Part shown: positions 1 through 7,670 of the stretch, piece by piece
How the letters are laid out: each line of letters starts with the position of its first letter
How positions within the stretch are numbered: the first letter of the stretch is position 1
Assembly: GCF_007954585.1 (NCBI RefSeq)
Contig: NZ_CP042382.1
Span: 2,666,001 to 2,730,000 of the forward strand
Source: Pistricoccus aurantiacus
GTDB lineage: Bacteria; Pseudomonadota; Gammaproteobacteria; Pseudomonadales; Halomonadaceae
Reading direction: 5' to 3'
DNA length: 64,000 bases
Program-made: the position numbers and the translations under genes
The notes under the pieces: generated by a model
The model's input: only the letters and a program-made list of their open reading frames with translations
Told to the model about the DNA's origin: nothing
Database searches by the model: none

Positions 1-416
1 CCTTGGGAGACGTGTCCGATCATTCGCGAGCGGAAACGTTCTGTTCGAGCGACGAGGTGCATGACACCATCGCTACTCGCCATTCCCTGACGCCCACCAC
101 CACCAACACTTTGGGCCCGTCGCGTTATTATCGCATGGCGGACAGCGACAGCCTGGTAGGGTTCATTTCTCCCCATAGCCATAACTTCTGCGCCAGCTGC
201 AATCGGGTTCGCGTCACCGCGGAAGGGCGTCTGCTGCTTTGTCTGGGCAATGAACATTCCGTGGATTTACGTGAAGTGTTGCGCCGTTATCCCGGTGATA
301 TGCAAGCACTCAAGACACGTATTATCGATGCCATGCCGCTTAAGCCCGAGCGTCATTACTTTACGACGGATGGTGATGTTCAGGTAGTACGCTTCATGAA
401 TATGACCGGCGGTTGA
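1..416 (+). CDS. moaA: GTP 3',8-cyclase MoaA, C-terminal part
   Basis: This is the 3' end of a gene whose start lies left of the window; about 137 codons are visible. MoaA is a radical-SAM enzyme that converts GTP to 3',8-cyclo-GTP, the first step of molybdenum cofactor synthesis. The visible part holds the C-terminal 4Fe-4S site: two cysteines in FCASCNRVR, then a third 13 residues on in LLLCLGN. It ends in Gly-Gly, the double-glycine tail known to matter for MoaA activity. The N-terminal CxxxCxxC cluster is outside the window. An intrinsic terminator follows about 45 bases after the stop, so moaA ends its transcript here. Confidence 0.93.
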   Translation, partial: LGDVSDHSRAETFCSSDEVHDTIATRHSLTPTTTNTLGPSRYYRMADSDSLVGFISPHSHNFCASCNRVRVTAEGRLLLCLGNEHSVDLREVLRRYPGDMQALKTRIIDAMPLKPERHYFTTDGDVQVVRFMNMTGG

Positions 417-461
417 ATTATCGCTTATATTGTCTTCTTCATTACTGCGCCTCTTTTCGAT

Positions 462-491
462 AAAACCTCCTTACCCAGTAAGGAGGTTTTT
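462..491 (+). terminator. Intrinsic terminator after moaA
   Basis: A perfect 13-bp stem (AAAACCTCCTTAC paired with GTAAGGAGGTTTT) closes on a 3-base loop (CCA) and runs into T residues. The A/T flanks of the stem make it potentially active in both directions. Confidence 0.88.
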
Positions 492-513
492 GTTGTTTAT
501 TCCATATCATTTC

Positions 514-541
514 TTGCCAATCTGAATAAACTGAATATACT
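514..541 (+). promoter_or_regulatory. Sigma-70 promoter of the H-NS-like gene
   Basis: TTGCCA at 514-519 and TATACT at 536-541 are separated by 16 bases, 53 bases before the start codon of the H-NS-like gene. The -10 box is the left arm of a palindrome (536-556), so a repressor bound there would block the promoter. Confidence 0.55.
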
Positions 542-556
542 TTCGAGAAAAGTATA
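536..556. promoter_or_regulatory. Palindrome over the -10 box, possible operator
   Basis: Perfect 8-bp arms TATACTTT and AAAGTATA flank a 5-base centre (CGAGA). It has no T-tract and lies over the likely -10 box, which fits an operator better than a terminator. The binding protein is unknown; autoregulation by the downstream nucleoid protein is possible. Confidence 0.45.
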
Positions 557-594
557 ACGGTTTTATTCTTTACCCTTGGCTATGGAGTAAGTCG

Positions 595-885
595 ATGTCT
601 TCTGAATCGCTAGAGCGTATCGCGCGTAACAAGAACGTTGCCCGTGCAGCGGCACGACAACTCAGCATGGAACAGCTGCATAAACTTTCCGAAGTGATCG
701 GCGAGGTTATCGAACAGAAGCAGCAGGAAGAACAGCAGCGACACGAAGAAGAGGCGATGAAGGAGCGCAAGCTTGCGGAAATTCGTGAGGCGATTACCGA
801 CGCGGGTTTATCACTGGACGATTTGGTACCGGAGCAGCCCAAGCGTCGCCGTGGACGTCCTCCCAAGAATGCCAGTCAATCTTGA
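595..885 (+). CDS. Short H-NS-family nucleoid protein
   Basis: A 96-residue protein. Residues 1-50 resemble the H-NS oligomerisation region (a basic helix, then the helix MEQLHKLSEVIGEVIEQ), followed by a Gln/Glu-rich coiled coil to about residue 62 and the H-NS-like linker GLSLDDLV at 71-78. The normal C-terminal DNA-binding fold with TWTGxGRxP is absent. The protein ends in KRRRGRPPK, an AT-hook-like basic motif matching only the core GR-P of that domain. No frameshifted remainder of the domain is visible downstream. It probably binds AT-rich DNA weakly or joins other H-NS-type proteins as a modulator. The gene has its own promoter and terminator. Confidence 0.75.
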   Translation: MSSESLERIARNKNVARAAARQLSMEQLHKLSEVIGEVIEQKQQEEQQRHEEEAMKERKLAEIREAITDAGLSLDDLVPEQPKRRRGRPPKNASQS

Positions 886-925
886 GGCAATCAGCGATCT
901 TACACGCTGCGAAACTGTAGATAAT

Positions 926-954
926 AAAAAGGCGAACATCATGTTCGCCTTTTT
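926..954. terminator. Bidirectional intrinsic terminator
   Basis: An inverted repeat of about 12-14 bp with arms AAAAAGGCGAAC and GTTCGCCTTTTT around a loop ATCAT. Terminal A and T runs on both sides let it serve the H-NS-like gene (+) and the convergent RNase J-like gene (-). Confidence 0.9.
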
Positions 955-976
955 CTATTCAACCTGGTCCATCGAG

Positions 977-2431
977 TCATGGCTTTTCTATTGTATCGCT
1001 ATTGAGCGTATCGGGATTGAGAGAATCTGGATCAGTTTGAGCGTTGCCCAGCGGTACCGAGCCCGGCGTTGCAACCATGCCATCCCGCTTGATGATATAG
1101 GGCGATTGAGGATAATGGGCTTCGCGCTCAAGTGTTTCGCTTTCAAGACGAATCATGTCTCCGTTGAGGGGAATCAATGGCGCTTCGATACCCAGGCTAA
1201 CGGCGAGATCGCAATGGGCCTGCTGGTGAAAAGCCTCGCCGTGTACCGGTAATAATCGGCGAGGCTTTACCCAGCGATATAGCGTTTCCAACTCTTCCTG
1301 AGCCGGGTGCCCTGAAGCGTGCAACTGTGGGTGTTCGTTTTCATCCGCGATAGTGACGCCGAGCCGCAGCAGGTTTCTCTGCAGCCGTTCGATATACCGC
1401 TCATTGCCGGGAATGGCCTTGGCGGAGAAAATGACATGATCGCCCGGCATCAACTCAAAATGCTGATGCCGCCCTTGGGCTAGACGTGATAGGGCAGCTT
1501 GGGGTTCGCCCTGGCTGCCGGTGGCAATCACCAGAACCTCTTCCGGGGGTAGATAGCCCAGGTCGCTGATCGGCACGAGCGGCGGAAGATCCTCCAGATA
1601 GCCTAGTCCTCTGGCGATACCCACCATGCGTTCCATGGAGCGCCCCATCAGACTTAGGCGCCGATTGCAGCGCGCCGCGGCCCGTCCGATGGCAAGCACT
1701 CTCGCCAGGTTGCTGGCAAAGCAGGATACCACCACGCGGCCCTGGCACTCGGACAGGTAACGTTCCATGGCCTTGGCGACTTCGCCCTCGCTGCGAGAAT
1801 GACCGGGCTGAGGCGCGTTGGTGGAGTCACCTACTAGCAGATCCACTGGCGCTAGAGCACGAAACAGCGCCGAATCCACTGGATCGCCGATCAACGGCTG
1901 TGGATCGAGCTTCCAGTCGCCGGTATGCAGGAGGCGTTGGCCAGGAGTGGCGAGCAGCAGGGCGCAACTTTCCGGGATCGAGTGAGTCATGGGTAGATAG
2001 CGCAGTGCAAAAGGCCCACTTTCTCTCGCTTCGCCCGGCTCGACGATCTGAATTGCCTTGCTGGCAAGGCCATGCTCGACGAACTTCGAGCGCAATAACG
2101 CCGCCGCCAAAGGGGTAGCGAGAATCGGGCAGCCCCAGTGTGGCCAAAGCCACGGCACCGCGCCGATATGATCTTCATGGCCGTGAGTGATGATCAGCGC
2201 CTGGGGGCGGATACCGAGGGTGGTAAGTGTAGCGAGACTGGGTATTTGCAGCGGATTGTCTGGTAGGTCCTGGCGGATCGACATGCCGCAATCCACGGCG
2301 ATCCAGTGACCCTCGTAGCCATATAGGCTGAGGTTCATGCCGATTTCACCGCAGCCTCCCAAGGGCAGGAAACGCAGGGCAGGGCGGACACGGGAGCGAA
2401 TCGAAACACGGTGCGTTGGAGTGTCGGTCAT
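977..2431 (-). CDS. RNase J-type beta-CASP metallo-beta-lactamase ribonuclease
   Basis: 484 residues counted from the ATG at 2431; an in-frame TTG 17 codons upstream (2482) is the alternative. Family motifs appear in order: GGCGEIGMN, VDCGMSI, the zinc motif THGHEDHIGA, THSIPES, HTGDWKLD, GDSTNA, the beta-CASP stretches SCFASNLARV, GRSMERM and ATGSQGEPQAALSR, FSAKAIPGNE, then ASGHPAQEEL and PVHGE. These match RNase J, a 5'-3' exonuclease and endonuclease of mRNA and rRNA maturation. The protein is shorter than Bacillus RNase J (about 555 residues) and lacks the C-terminal domain; its last 50 residues are low-complexity. Escherichia coli has no RNase J, so its presence here is notable. Single gene, facing the H-NS-like gene. 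Confidence 0.85.
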   Translation of the reverse strand: MTDTPTHRVSIRSRVRPALRFLPLGGCGEIGMNLSLYGYEGHWIAVDCGMSIRQDLPDNPLQIPSLATLTTLGIRPQALIITHGHEDHIGAVPWLWPHWGCPILATPLAAALLRSKFVEHGLASKAIQIVEPGEARESGPFALRYLPMTHSIPESCALLLATPGQRLLHTGDWKLDPQPLIGDPVDSALFRALAPVDLLVGDSTNAPQPGHSRSEGEVAKAMERYLSECQGRVVVSCFASNLARVLAIGRAAARCNRRLSLMGRSMERMVGIARGLGYLEDLPPLVPISDLGYLPPEEVLVIATGSQGEPQAALSRLAQGRHQHFELMPGDHVIFSAKAIPGNERYIERLQRNLLRLGVTIADENEHPQLHASGHPAQEELETLYRWVKPRRLLPVHGEAFHQQAHCDLAVSLGIEAPLIPLNGDMIRLESETLEREAHYPQSPYIIKRDGMVATPGSVPLGNAQTDPDSLNPDTLNSDTIEKP

Positions 2432-2638
2432 GATGTCAGAAAGTCGATGAGCATGACGGCCATGATACGGGAATCCTGGCAAGGCTCACAGCGCAGGTGC
2501 TCAGGGTCACGATGATTGGATAAACTGATATTCACCAGTCGTCGCTTGACTATGGTTCAAAACGGCGGCTCAAAAACGACGACTTGAAACTATGATGCAA
2601 AGACCATGACTCGAAGAGTCGATGGATAAAGGGTTGCC

Positions 2639-3310
2639 ATGACGTTCGTGGAAAACGTGCTGTCCGTTTGGATGCTGGGACTATGCGCCCTGATCAGCCT
2701 GCTGATGCTGGGGCTAGCCTTGTGGCAGCGTCCTTGGCAAGTATTGCTGGAAGATAGCGCGCTTCAGCATCGACTGATGGCGGCGACCATCGGTGTGATG
2801 CTGATATGGCAGTTGCGCGCTCAGGCGGTGGATTGGCTGTCCCTGCATCTGATGTTCACCGCCTTGATGACCTTGATGTTCAAGGCGCCGCTGGCGCTTT
2901 GTATCAATGTAGCGATCAATCTGGTCATGGTACTGATCGGCAGGACCGCCTGGGAGCTACTCGGGGTGAACGTACTGATCAGCGGCGTGGTGCCGGCGAT
3001 GGTCATGGTGCTGGTCTGGCGTCTGGTGGATCGATATCTGCCGGACAATCTGGCGATTTTTTTCTTTGTCTGCGGTTTTTTTGGCAGTGCCTTCGCGACC
3101 CTCGCCTGCGGTCTGGTGACGGTAGCGATTGTCTGGCTGGGAGCAAGCGATCCTCAGGTCTGGTACGTGGTTCAGGACTATGCATTGTTCTTGCCGCTGT
3201 TGATGCCGTCGGAAGGCTTTATCACCGGTATGCTGTTGAGCCTGCTGCTGGTCTATCATCCTCATTGGGTAGCGACTTTCAGCAGCCACCGCTATATCGA
3301 CACCAAGTAA
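2639..3310 (+). CDS. CbiM-like (COG3235-type) inner membrane protein
   Basis: 223 residues, almost wholly hydrophobic, with about six membrane segments. It resembles pseudomonad proteins annotated as energy-coupling factor transporter permease; the shared C-terminal pattern is PSEGFITGM...HPHWVATFSSHRYI. The CbiM N-terminal metal-binding HxMxG is missing and no ATPase or CbiN/CbiQ partner is nearby, so metal uptake cannot be concluded. The 207-bp upstream gap separates it from the divergent nuclease gene; it ends 24 bases from the convergent dinB. Confidence 0.7.
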   Translation: MTFVENVLSVWMLGLCALISLLMLGLALWQRPWQVLLEDSALQHRLMAATIGVMLIWQLRAQAVDWLSLHLMFTALMTLMFKAPLALCINVAINLVMVLIGRTAWELLGVNVLISGVVPAMVMVLVWRLVDRYLPDNLAIFFFVCGFFGSAFATLACGLVTVAIVWLGASDPQVWYVVQDYALFLPLLMPSEGFITGMLLSLLLVYHPHWVATFSSHRYIDTK

Positions 3311-3334
3311 TCTTCAGAGATACTCAGGGCTATA

Positions 3335-4459
3335 TCAGTCGCCGTCGAACAGGCCCAGCTGGCGCCTGGCTTCGGCGTTGACCAGGCGAACGCCGACCCC
3401 CAGTAGACGCACCGGACGTTGGCCTCGGGGCCAGGCGCGTTCCAGCAGGTCGGCGAAGGCGGCGACGGTGGGCTCCCGGCCCACGCTTTCCAGCGTCGTC
3501 ATGCTGAAATCGTCAAAACGTATCTTGACGAACACCCTGTCCAGAGCTGGATAACCATGGCGCGCCAGACGTGCCTCGAGTTTTTCCGCCAGAGGCGGCA
3601 GCGCCTCGAGGCAGGCGTTCAGATCCGGCAGGTCACGATGAAAGGTGGTCTCGGAGCTGACGGATTTGCGTTCTCGCTCCACGCGGACTTCACGGTCATC
3701 GATACCGCGAGCCAGTTCGTAAAGCCGCCGTCCGAACTTGCCGAAGCGTTCGAGTAGTGCATCAATGGGCCAGCGTCTCAGATCGCTACAGGTCTCGATA
3801 TCCATGGCCTTGAGCTTGGCCGCGGTGGCGGGGCCCACTCCGTGCAGACGTTTGACCGGCAGGGCGGTGACGAAGTCGTCCACCTCTTCCGGTGTAATCA
3901 CGAAAAGACCGTCAGGCTTTTCCCAATCGCTGGCGATCTTGGCGAGAAACTTGGAAGGCGCCGCGCCGACAGATAGGGTGATGCCGGTGCGAGAAAGACA
4001 TTCCTGCTTGAGCCAGCGGGCCATCCAGGTGGCGCTGCCGCGAAAGCGTGTCACGTCGCTGACGTCGAGAAAGGCTTCGTCCAGGGATAGAGGCTCCACC
4101 TTGAGAGTCAGTTCGTGGAAGATGGTCTGGATTTCCTGAGAAACTTGACGATAGCGGTCGAAGTCGCCGGGCAGCAGCGTCAGTTCCGGACAGAGGCGTA
4201 GTGCCCGGGCCGTCGGCATCGCCGAGTGAATGCCGTAAGCGCGAGCGGGGTAGTTGCAGGTGGCGATGACACCGCGATGGTCCGCGGTGCCGCCGATCGC
4301 CAAGGGAATCTTTTCCAGCGCCGGGTTGTCGCGCATTTCCACCGCCGCATAAAAGCAGTCGCAGTCCGCATGCAAGATTTTTCGAGCCGCGTTCGGTCGG
4401 GCCACGCTTGGTCGGGCCACCTGCGACTGGGTCGGTTCGGTTCGGGAAATATCCGCCAT
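3335..4459 (-). CDS. dinB: DNA polymerase IV (DinB)
   Basis: Y-family translesion polymerase, 374 residues from the ATG at 4459. That start begins 16 bases after the lexA stop. An ATG at 4495 would overlap lexA by 20 bases and cannot be excluded. The two-metal site is visible in HADCDCFYAAVE (Asp32) and SLDEAFLDVS. The helix-hairpin-helix LHGVGPATAAKLKAM follows, then the little-finger domain. The first 25 residues before the usual start of the fold are an extension. Lying directly behind lexA under its SOS box, the gene should be damage-induced. It lacks the C-terminal QLxLF clamp motif in exact form but ends RRQLGLFDGD, a good match (QLGLF). Confidence 0.95.
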   Translation of the reverse strand: MADISRTEPTQSQVARPSVARPNAARKILHADCDCFYAAVEMRDNPALEKIPLAIGGTADHRGVIATCNYPARAYGIHSAMPTARALRLCPELTLLPGDFDRYRQVSQEIQTIFHELTLKVEPLSLDEAFLDVSDVTRFRGSATWMARWLKQECLSRTGITLSVGAAPSKFLAKIASDWEKPDGLFVITPEEVDDFVTALPVKRLHGVGPATAAKLKAMDIETCSDLRRWPIDALLERFGKFGRRLYELARGIDDREVRVERERKSVSSETTFHRDLPDLNACLEALPPLAEKLEARLARHGYPALDRVFVKIRFDDFSMTTLESVGREPTVAAFADLLERAWPRGQRPVRLLGVGVRLVNAEARRQLGLFDGD

Positions 4460-4475
4460 GGCAAGCCCGGCAATA

Positions 4476-5144
4476 TCAGTGCAGCGCCTGGCCATTGCCG
4501 CCGCGAATCACGCCGACGCCGATGCCTTCAATCTCCAGATCCTGATGACGCAGGTCAACTTCGATAGTGGGGAAATCCGCATTCTCGGCGATCAGCCATA
4601 CCTTATGGCCTTGGCGTTTGAAACGCTTGACCGTGACCTCGTCCTCGAGACGCGCCACCACGATCTGACCGTCGCGAATATGCTCCGTGCGATGAACCGC
4701 CAGAAGATCACCTTCGAGGATGCCGATATCCTGCATCGAAAGCCCGCGCACCCGCAGCAGGTAGTCCGCTCGCGGCGTGAAGTAGTCCGGAGGCAAGGGA
4801 CAGTAGCGATCGATGTGTTCCGCCGCCAGAATCGGGCTGCCCGCCGCCACCTCGCCGATGATTGCCAGACCCTCCTGCGGCGTTGGAGCTGCCTCCGTGG
4901 TTGTGCCCTGAGGTTCCGTGGTGGCCTCCTGCGCAGTCAGGCGAATGCCTCGAGAGGTGCCGGGGATCATGCGAATCGCGCCCTTGCGATTGAGTGCCCT
5001 CAGGTGTTCCTCCGCAGCGTTGGGAGAGCGGAAACCCAGCGCCCGAGCGATTTCCGCCCGAGTCGGCGGATAGCCCAGGTCGTTCATGGTCTTGACGATA
5101 AAGTCATAGACATTCTGTTGGCGAGGCGTCAGTGGGCGTGTCAT
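4476..5144 (-). CDS. lexA: SOS repressor LexA
   Basis: 222 residues. The N-terminal winged helix ([44 protein letters not shown]) precedes the S24 peptidase domain. The self-cleavage site is Ala101-Gly102 in EVAAGSP; the catalytic dyad is Ser136 (RGLSMQD) and Lys173 (VTVKRF), at the same spacing as Escherichia coli A84-G85, S119 and K156. The linker is some 17 residues longer than in E. coli, rich in Thr, Gln and Pro. RecA filaments trigger self-cleavage and release SOS genes. It heads a lexA-dinB unit and is divergent from psrA. Confidence 0.98.
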   Translation of the reverse strand: MTRPLTPRQQNVYDFIVKTMNDLGYPPTRAEIARALGFRSPNAAEEHLRALNRKGAIRMIPGTSRGIRLTAQEATTEPQGTTTEAAPTPQEGLAIIGEVAAGSPILAAEHIDRYCPLPPDYFTPRADYLLRVRGLSMQDIGILEGDLLAVHRTEHIRDGQIVVARLEDEVTVKRFKRQGHKVWLIAENADFPTIEVDLRHQDLEIEGIGVGVIRGGNGQALH

Positions 5145-5173
5145 CGAATATCCCCTGTCAATTGGCTACCGTT

Positions 5174-5193
5174 TATTGTTCAAGTATACAGTA
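5174..5193 (-). promoter_or_regulatory. SOS box (LexA operator) of lexA-dinB
   Basis: Read on the minus strand the site is TACTGTATACTTGAACAATA. The core CTGT-N8-ACAA matches the gammaproteobacterial consensus CTGT-N8-ACAG at all but one position. It lies 30 bases before the lexA start, as expected for autoregulation. Confidence 0.85.
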
Positions 5194-5318
5194 TGGGATT
5201 GCATCCAGTAATAGGCGATCTCAAATCAAGTGTTGTCCTTGCACGAAAACCATTCAGCGTTTGAAAATAGTTGGCTTGCTCTTTTCATTCATGCAACATG
5301 AGCAGTGCGTGACGTTTA

Positions 5319-5330
5319 AAACAATCGTTT
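5319..5330. promoter_or_regulatory. PsrA-like operator upstream of psrA
   Basis: AAAC-AATC-GTTT is a perfect palindrome with 4-bp arms, 23 bases upstream of the psrA ATG. It fits the published Pseudomonas PsrA pattern (AAAC-N2-4-GTTT core). PsrA is known to repress itself until long-chain fatty acids release it, so autoregulation is the likely role. Confidence 0.65.
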
Positions 5331-5353
5331 ACAAACCGGTAAGGAACAGGTCC

Positions 5354-6022
5354 ATGGCCCAGATCGATACCGTTACCCGGATCCTCGACACCGCTGAAGT
5401 CCTGTTTGCAGAGCGGGGATTCGCCGAAACCTCGCTGCGTACCATTACCGGTAAGGCCAAGGTCAACCTGGCGGCGGTCAACTATCACTTCGGTTCCAAG
5501 AAGTCGCTGATTCAAGCGGTATTCGCCCGCTATCTGGATCCTTTTTCCGAGCGGTTCCACCTTGCTCTGGACAATCTGGAAAAAGAATACGGCGAGCAAG
5601 TCATTCCGCTGGAAGCGCTGCTCGAGACCATGGCGCAAACGGCGCTCGAAGTGCCGGGAGAACGCAACAGCCTCAAGATATTCATGAAGCTTCTGGGGCT
5701 TGCCTACAGTCAGGCCCAGGGGCATCTGCGGCGCTACATCCAAGAGCATTACGGCGATGTCTTCACCCGTCTCGTCGCATTGATCCGCCGCGCCACGCCA
5801 GAACTGCCGGATGCGGAGCGATTCTGGCGGCTGCATTTTGTGCTGGGCACGGTGATCTTCACCTTGTCCGGTCTCGATGCCCTGCGGGATATCGCCGAAA
5901 AGGATTACGCGGAGCGGATCAGCGTAAGGGATCTGATCCGTCGCATGCGTCCAGTGATCGTTGCGGCCATGCAGGCGCCCTTGCCGGGCGCCGGGTCCGA
6001 TCGCCTTACTGCGGCAAGCTGA
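5354..6022 (+). CDS. psrA: TetR-family fatty-acid-responsive regulator PsrA
   Basis: 222 residues from the ATG at 5354, preceded by AAGGAACAGG. The N-terminal TetR helix-turn-helix (ETSLRTITGKAKVNLAAVNYHFGSKKSLIQAVF) is almost identical to pseudomonad PsrA, and the ligand domain keeps SLKIFMKLLGLAYSQAQGHLRRYI. PsrA senses long-chain fatty acids, represses beta-oxidation genes and itself, and activates rpoS in Pseudomonas. Orientation divergent from lexA is the same as in Pseudomonas aeruginosa. A longer frame back to 5132 exists but its first 74 codons lack likeness to TetR proteins. The L,D-transpeptidase starts 7 bases after the stop, implying one transcript. Confidence 0.9.
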   Translation: MAQIDTVTRILDTAEVLFAERGFAETSLRTITGKAKVNLAAVNYHFGSKKSLIQAVFARYLDPFSERFHLALDNLEKEYGEQVIPLEALLETMAQTALEVPGERNSLKIFMKLLGLAYSQAQGHLRRYIQEHYGDVFTRLVALIRRATPELPDAERFWRLHFVLGTVIFTLSGLDALRDIAEKDYAERISVRDLIRRMRPVIVAAMQAPLPGAGSDRLTAAS

Positions 6023-6029
6023 GGTCGAC

Positions 6030-6548
6030 ATGTTCACGCCCCGACTCGAAGAATTGCCGCCGAATCATGCCCTCTGGCTGGAGATCGACCTGAGCGCTCA
6101 GTGTCTCCAGCTCTGGCGCGATGATGAAATAATGAAGACATTTCCCATATCCAGCGGCCAGGCCGGTATCGGTCAGCAATCCGGCAGCGGCCGAACGCCG
6201 CTCGGCTGGCATTACGTGCGCGCCAGGATCGGTGCGAATCAACCGGTGGGAGCGGTCTATCGGGGCCGGCGGCCCACCGGAGAAATCTATTCATCGGATC
6301 TGGCCGCACAATACCCGAAACGCGACTGGGTACTGACCCGCATCCTCTGGCTGTGCGGTCTCGAACCGGGTTTCAATCGCGGTGGCGACGTGGATAGCCA
6401 GCGCCGCTATATTTATCTGCACGGCACGCCGCCGCAAGAGCCGATGGGTATTCCCGCTTCCCATGGCTGCATACGCCTGCGGGACGAGGCGCTGCTGGAA
6501 ATATTCGATCGGGCCGAGCCGGGTACGCCGGTCTGGCTACATGACTGA
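6030..6548 (+). CDS. L,D-transpeptidase (YkuD domain)
   Basis: 172 residues from the ATG at 6030, with GAGGT 5 bases upstream overlapping the psrA stop. The YkuD catalytic motif HGTPPQEPMGIPASHGCIRL is complete, with nucleophile Cys147. The protein has no clear signal peptide or lipobox, unlike periplasmic LdtA-F, so its site of action is open; similar short proteins are common in pseudomonads. L,D-transpeptidases form 3-3 peptidoglycan crosslinks or attach proteins to peptidoglycan. It sits between psrA and nagZ, so two consecutive genes concern the cell wall. Confidence 0.85.
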   Translation: MFTPRLEELPPNHALWLEIDLSAQCLQLWRDDEIMKTFPISSGQAGIGQQSGSGRTPLGWHYVRARIGANQPVGAVYRGRRPTGEIYSSDLAAQYPKRDWVLTRILWLCGLEPGFNRGGDVDSQRRYIYLHGTPPQEPMGIPASHGCIRLRDEALLEIFDRAEPGTPVWLHD

Positions 6549-6625
6549 AGCACCGGTGCTTCGGCTGTCAAGCGCCGACGCTTTGCTCTAAAATTTCTAC
6601 TCTCGATAGCCAAGGAAGATAACCA

Positions 6626-7669
6626 ATGACACAACCACTTGGCCCGCTGATGCTGGATCTGGAAGGTCCTGAACTTCAGAAGCAGGAAGTCGAGTTGCTT
6701 GAGCGTCCTGAAGTGGGTGGCGTCATTCTGTTCGCCCGCAATATCAAGGATGCCAATCAGGTACGCGAACTGAGTGTGGAACTGCGCAAGATACGCCCGG
6801 ATATACTCCTGGCCATCGATCAGGAAGGCGGTCGGGTTCAACGTCTCAAGATCGGCGTCACGCGACTGCCTTCCATGGCGCGCCTGGCGGCGGGGTACGA
6901 GGAAGATTCCAAGCGGGTGACTCAGTGCTGTCAGGATGCCGGCTGGCTGCTGGGCATGGAAATGGCCGCCTGCGGTCTGGATTTTTCCTTTGCTCCGGTG
7001 CTGGATGTGAACAGCGGTAGCTCGACGGTGATCGGCGATCGCAGTTTTTCCAGCGACCCGCAAATCGTGGCAACGCTTGGCGGCGCCTTTATCGCCGGTC
7101 TGAAGGAAGCCGGCATGGCAAGCGTCGGCAAGCATTTCCCGGGTCACGGCGGAGTGGCGGCGGATTCCCATGTTGAGCTACCGGTGGACCCCCGGCCTTT
7201 CGCCGAGCTGCGGGCACAGGACATGGTGCCTTTCGAGCAGTTGGCTTCGCGACTGGACGGCATCATGCCGGCCCACGTGGTGTATCCGGATTTCGACAAA
7301 AAACCCGCGGGCTTTTCCCGCTCTTGGCTGGGGCTGCTTCGGGAAGAGCTTGGCTTCAAGGGAACGATATTTTCCGACGATCTCTCCATGGCCGGCGCCG
7401 GCGTGGCGGGAGATCCGGCGAGTCGCGTCCGCAAGGCGCTGGAAGCGGGCTGTGACATGGTGCTGGTATGCAACGACCGCGCCGCCGCGTTTGATGCTCT
7501 GAACGTCTGTCGATCGGTATCCGGCAAGCGGCAGGCCAAACTGCGCTATGGCCGCGCCAGACCTGATCTCGATGCGCTTGCTGCCCTGAGTCGCTGGCGC
7601 CGCGTGCATGCCAAACTCGAAGCCTTGGCGGAAGCAGAAATTCCGCGTCGGCTGGATGACGAGCACTGA
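6626..7669 (+). CDS. nagZ: Beta-N-acetylhexosaminidase NagZ
   Basis: 347 residues, glycoside hydrolase family 3, cytoplasmic. It removes GlcNAc from anhydroMurNAc-peptides during peptidoglycan recycling; its products can induce AmpC beta-lactamase in species that carry it. Diagnostic motifs are KHFPGHGGVAADSH, the flexible loop bearing the acid/base His, and FSDDLSM (residues 249-255), which carries the Asp nucleophile. There is no signal sequence. It follows the L,D-transpeptidase by 77 bases. Two bases separate its stop from the MscS-type gene, so nagZ, mscS and hpt are probably cotranscribed. Confidence 0.96.
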   Translation: MTQPLGPLMLDLEGPELQKQEVELLERPEVGGVILFARNIKDANQVRELSVELRKIRPDILLAIDQEGGRVQRLKIGVTRLPSMARLAAGYEEDSKRVTQCCQDAGWLLGMEMAACGLDFSFAPVLDVNSGSSTVIGDRSFSSDPQIVATLGGAFIAGLKEAGMASVGKHFPGHGGVAADSHVELPVDPRPFAELRAQDMVPFEQLASRLDGIMPAHVVYPDFDKKPAGFSRSWLGLLREELGFKGTIFSDDLSMAGAGVAGDPASRVRKALEAGCDMVLVCNDRAAAFDALNVCRSVSGKRQAKLRYGRARPDLDALAALSRWRRVHAKLEALAEAEIPRRLDDEH

Positions 7670-7670
7670 T

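Noticed and set aside
595-976. Frameshift having removed the H-NS DNA-binding domain
   Set aside because: None of the frames downstream encodes the TWTGxGRxP region, and a terminator follows at once.
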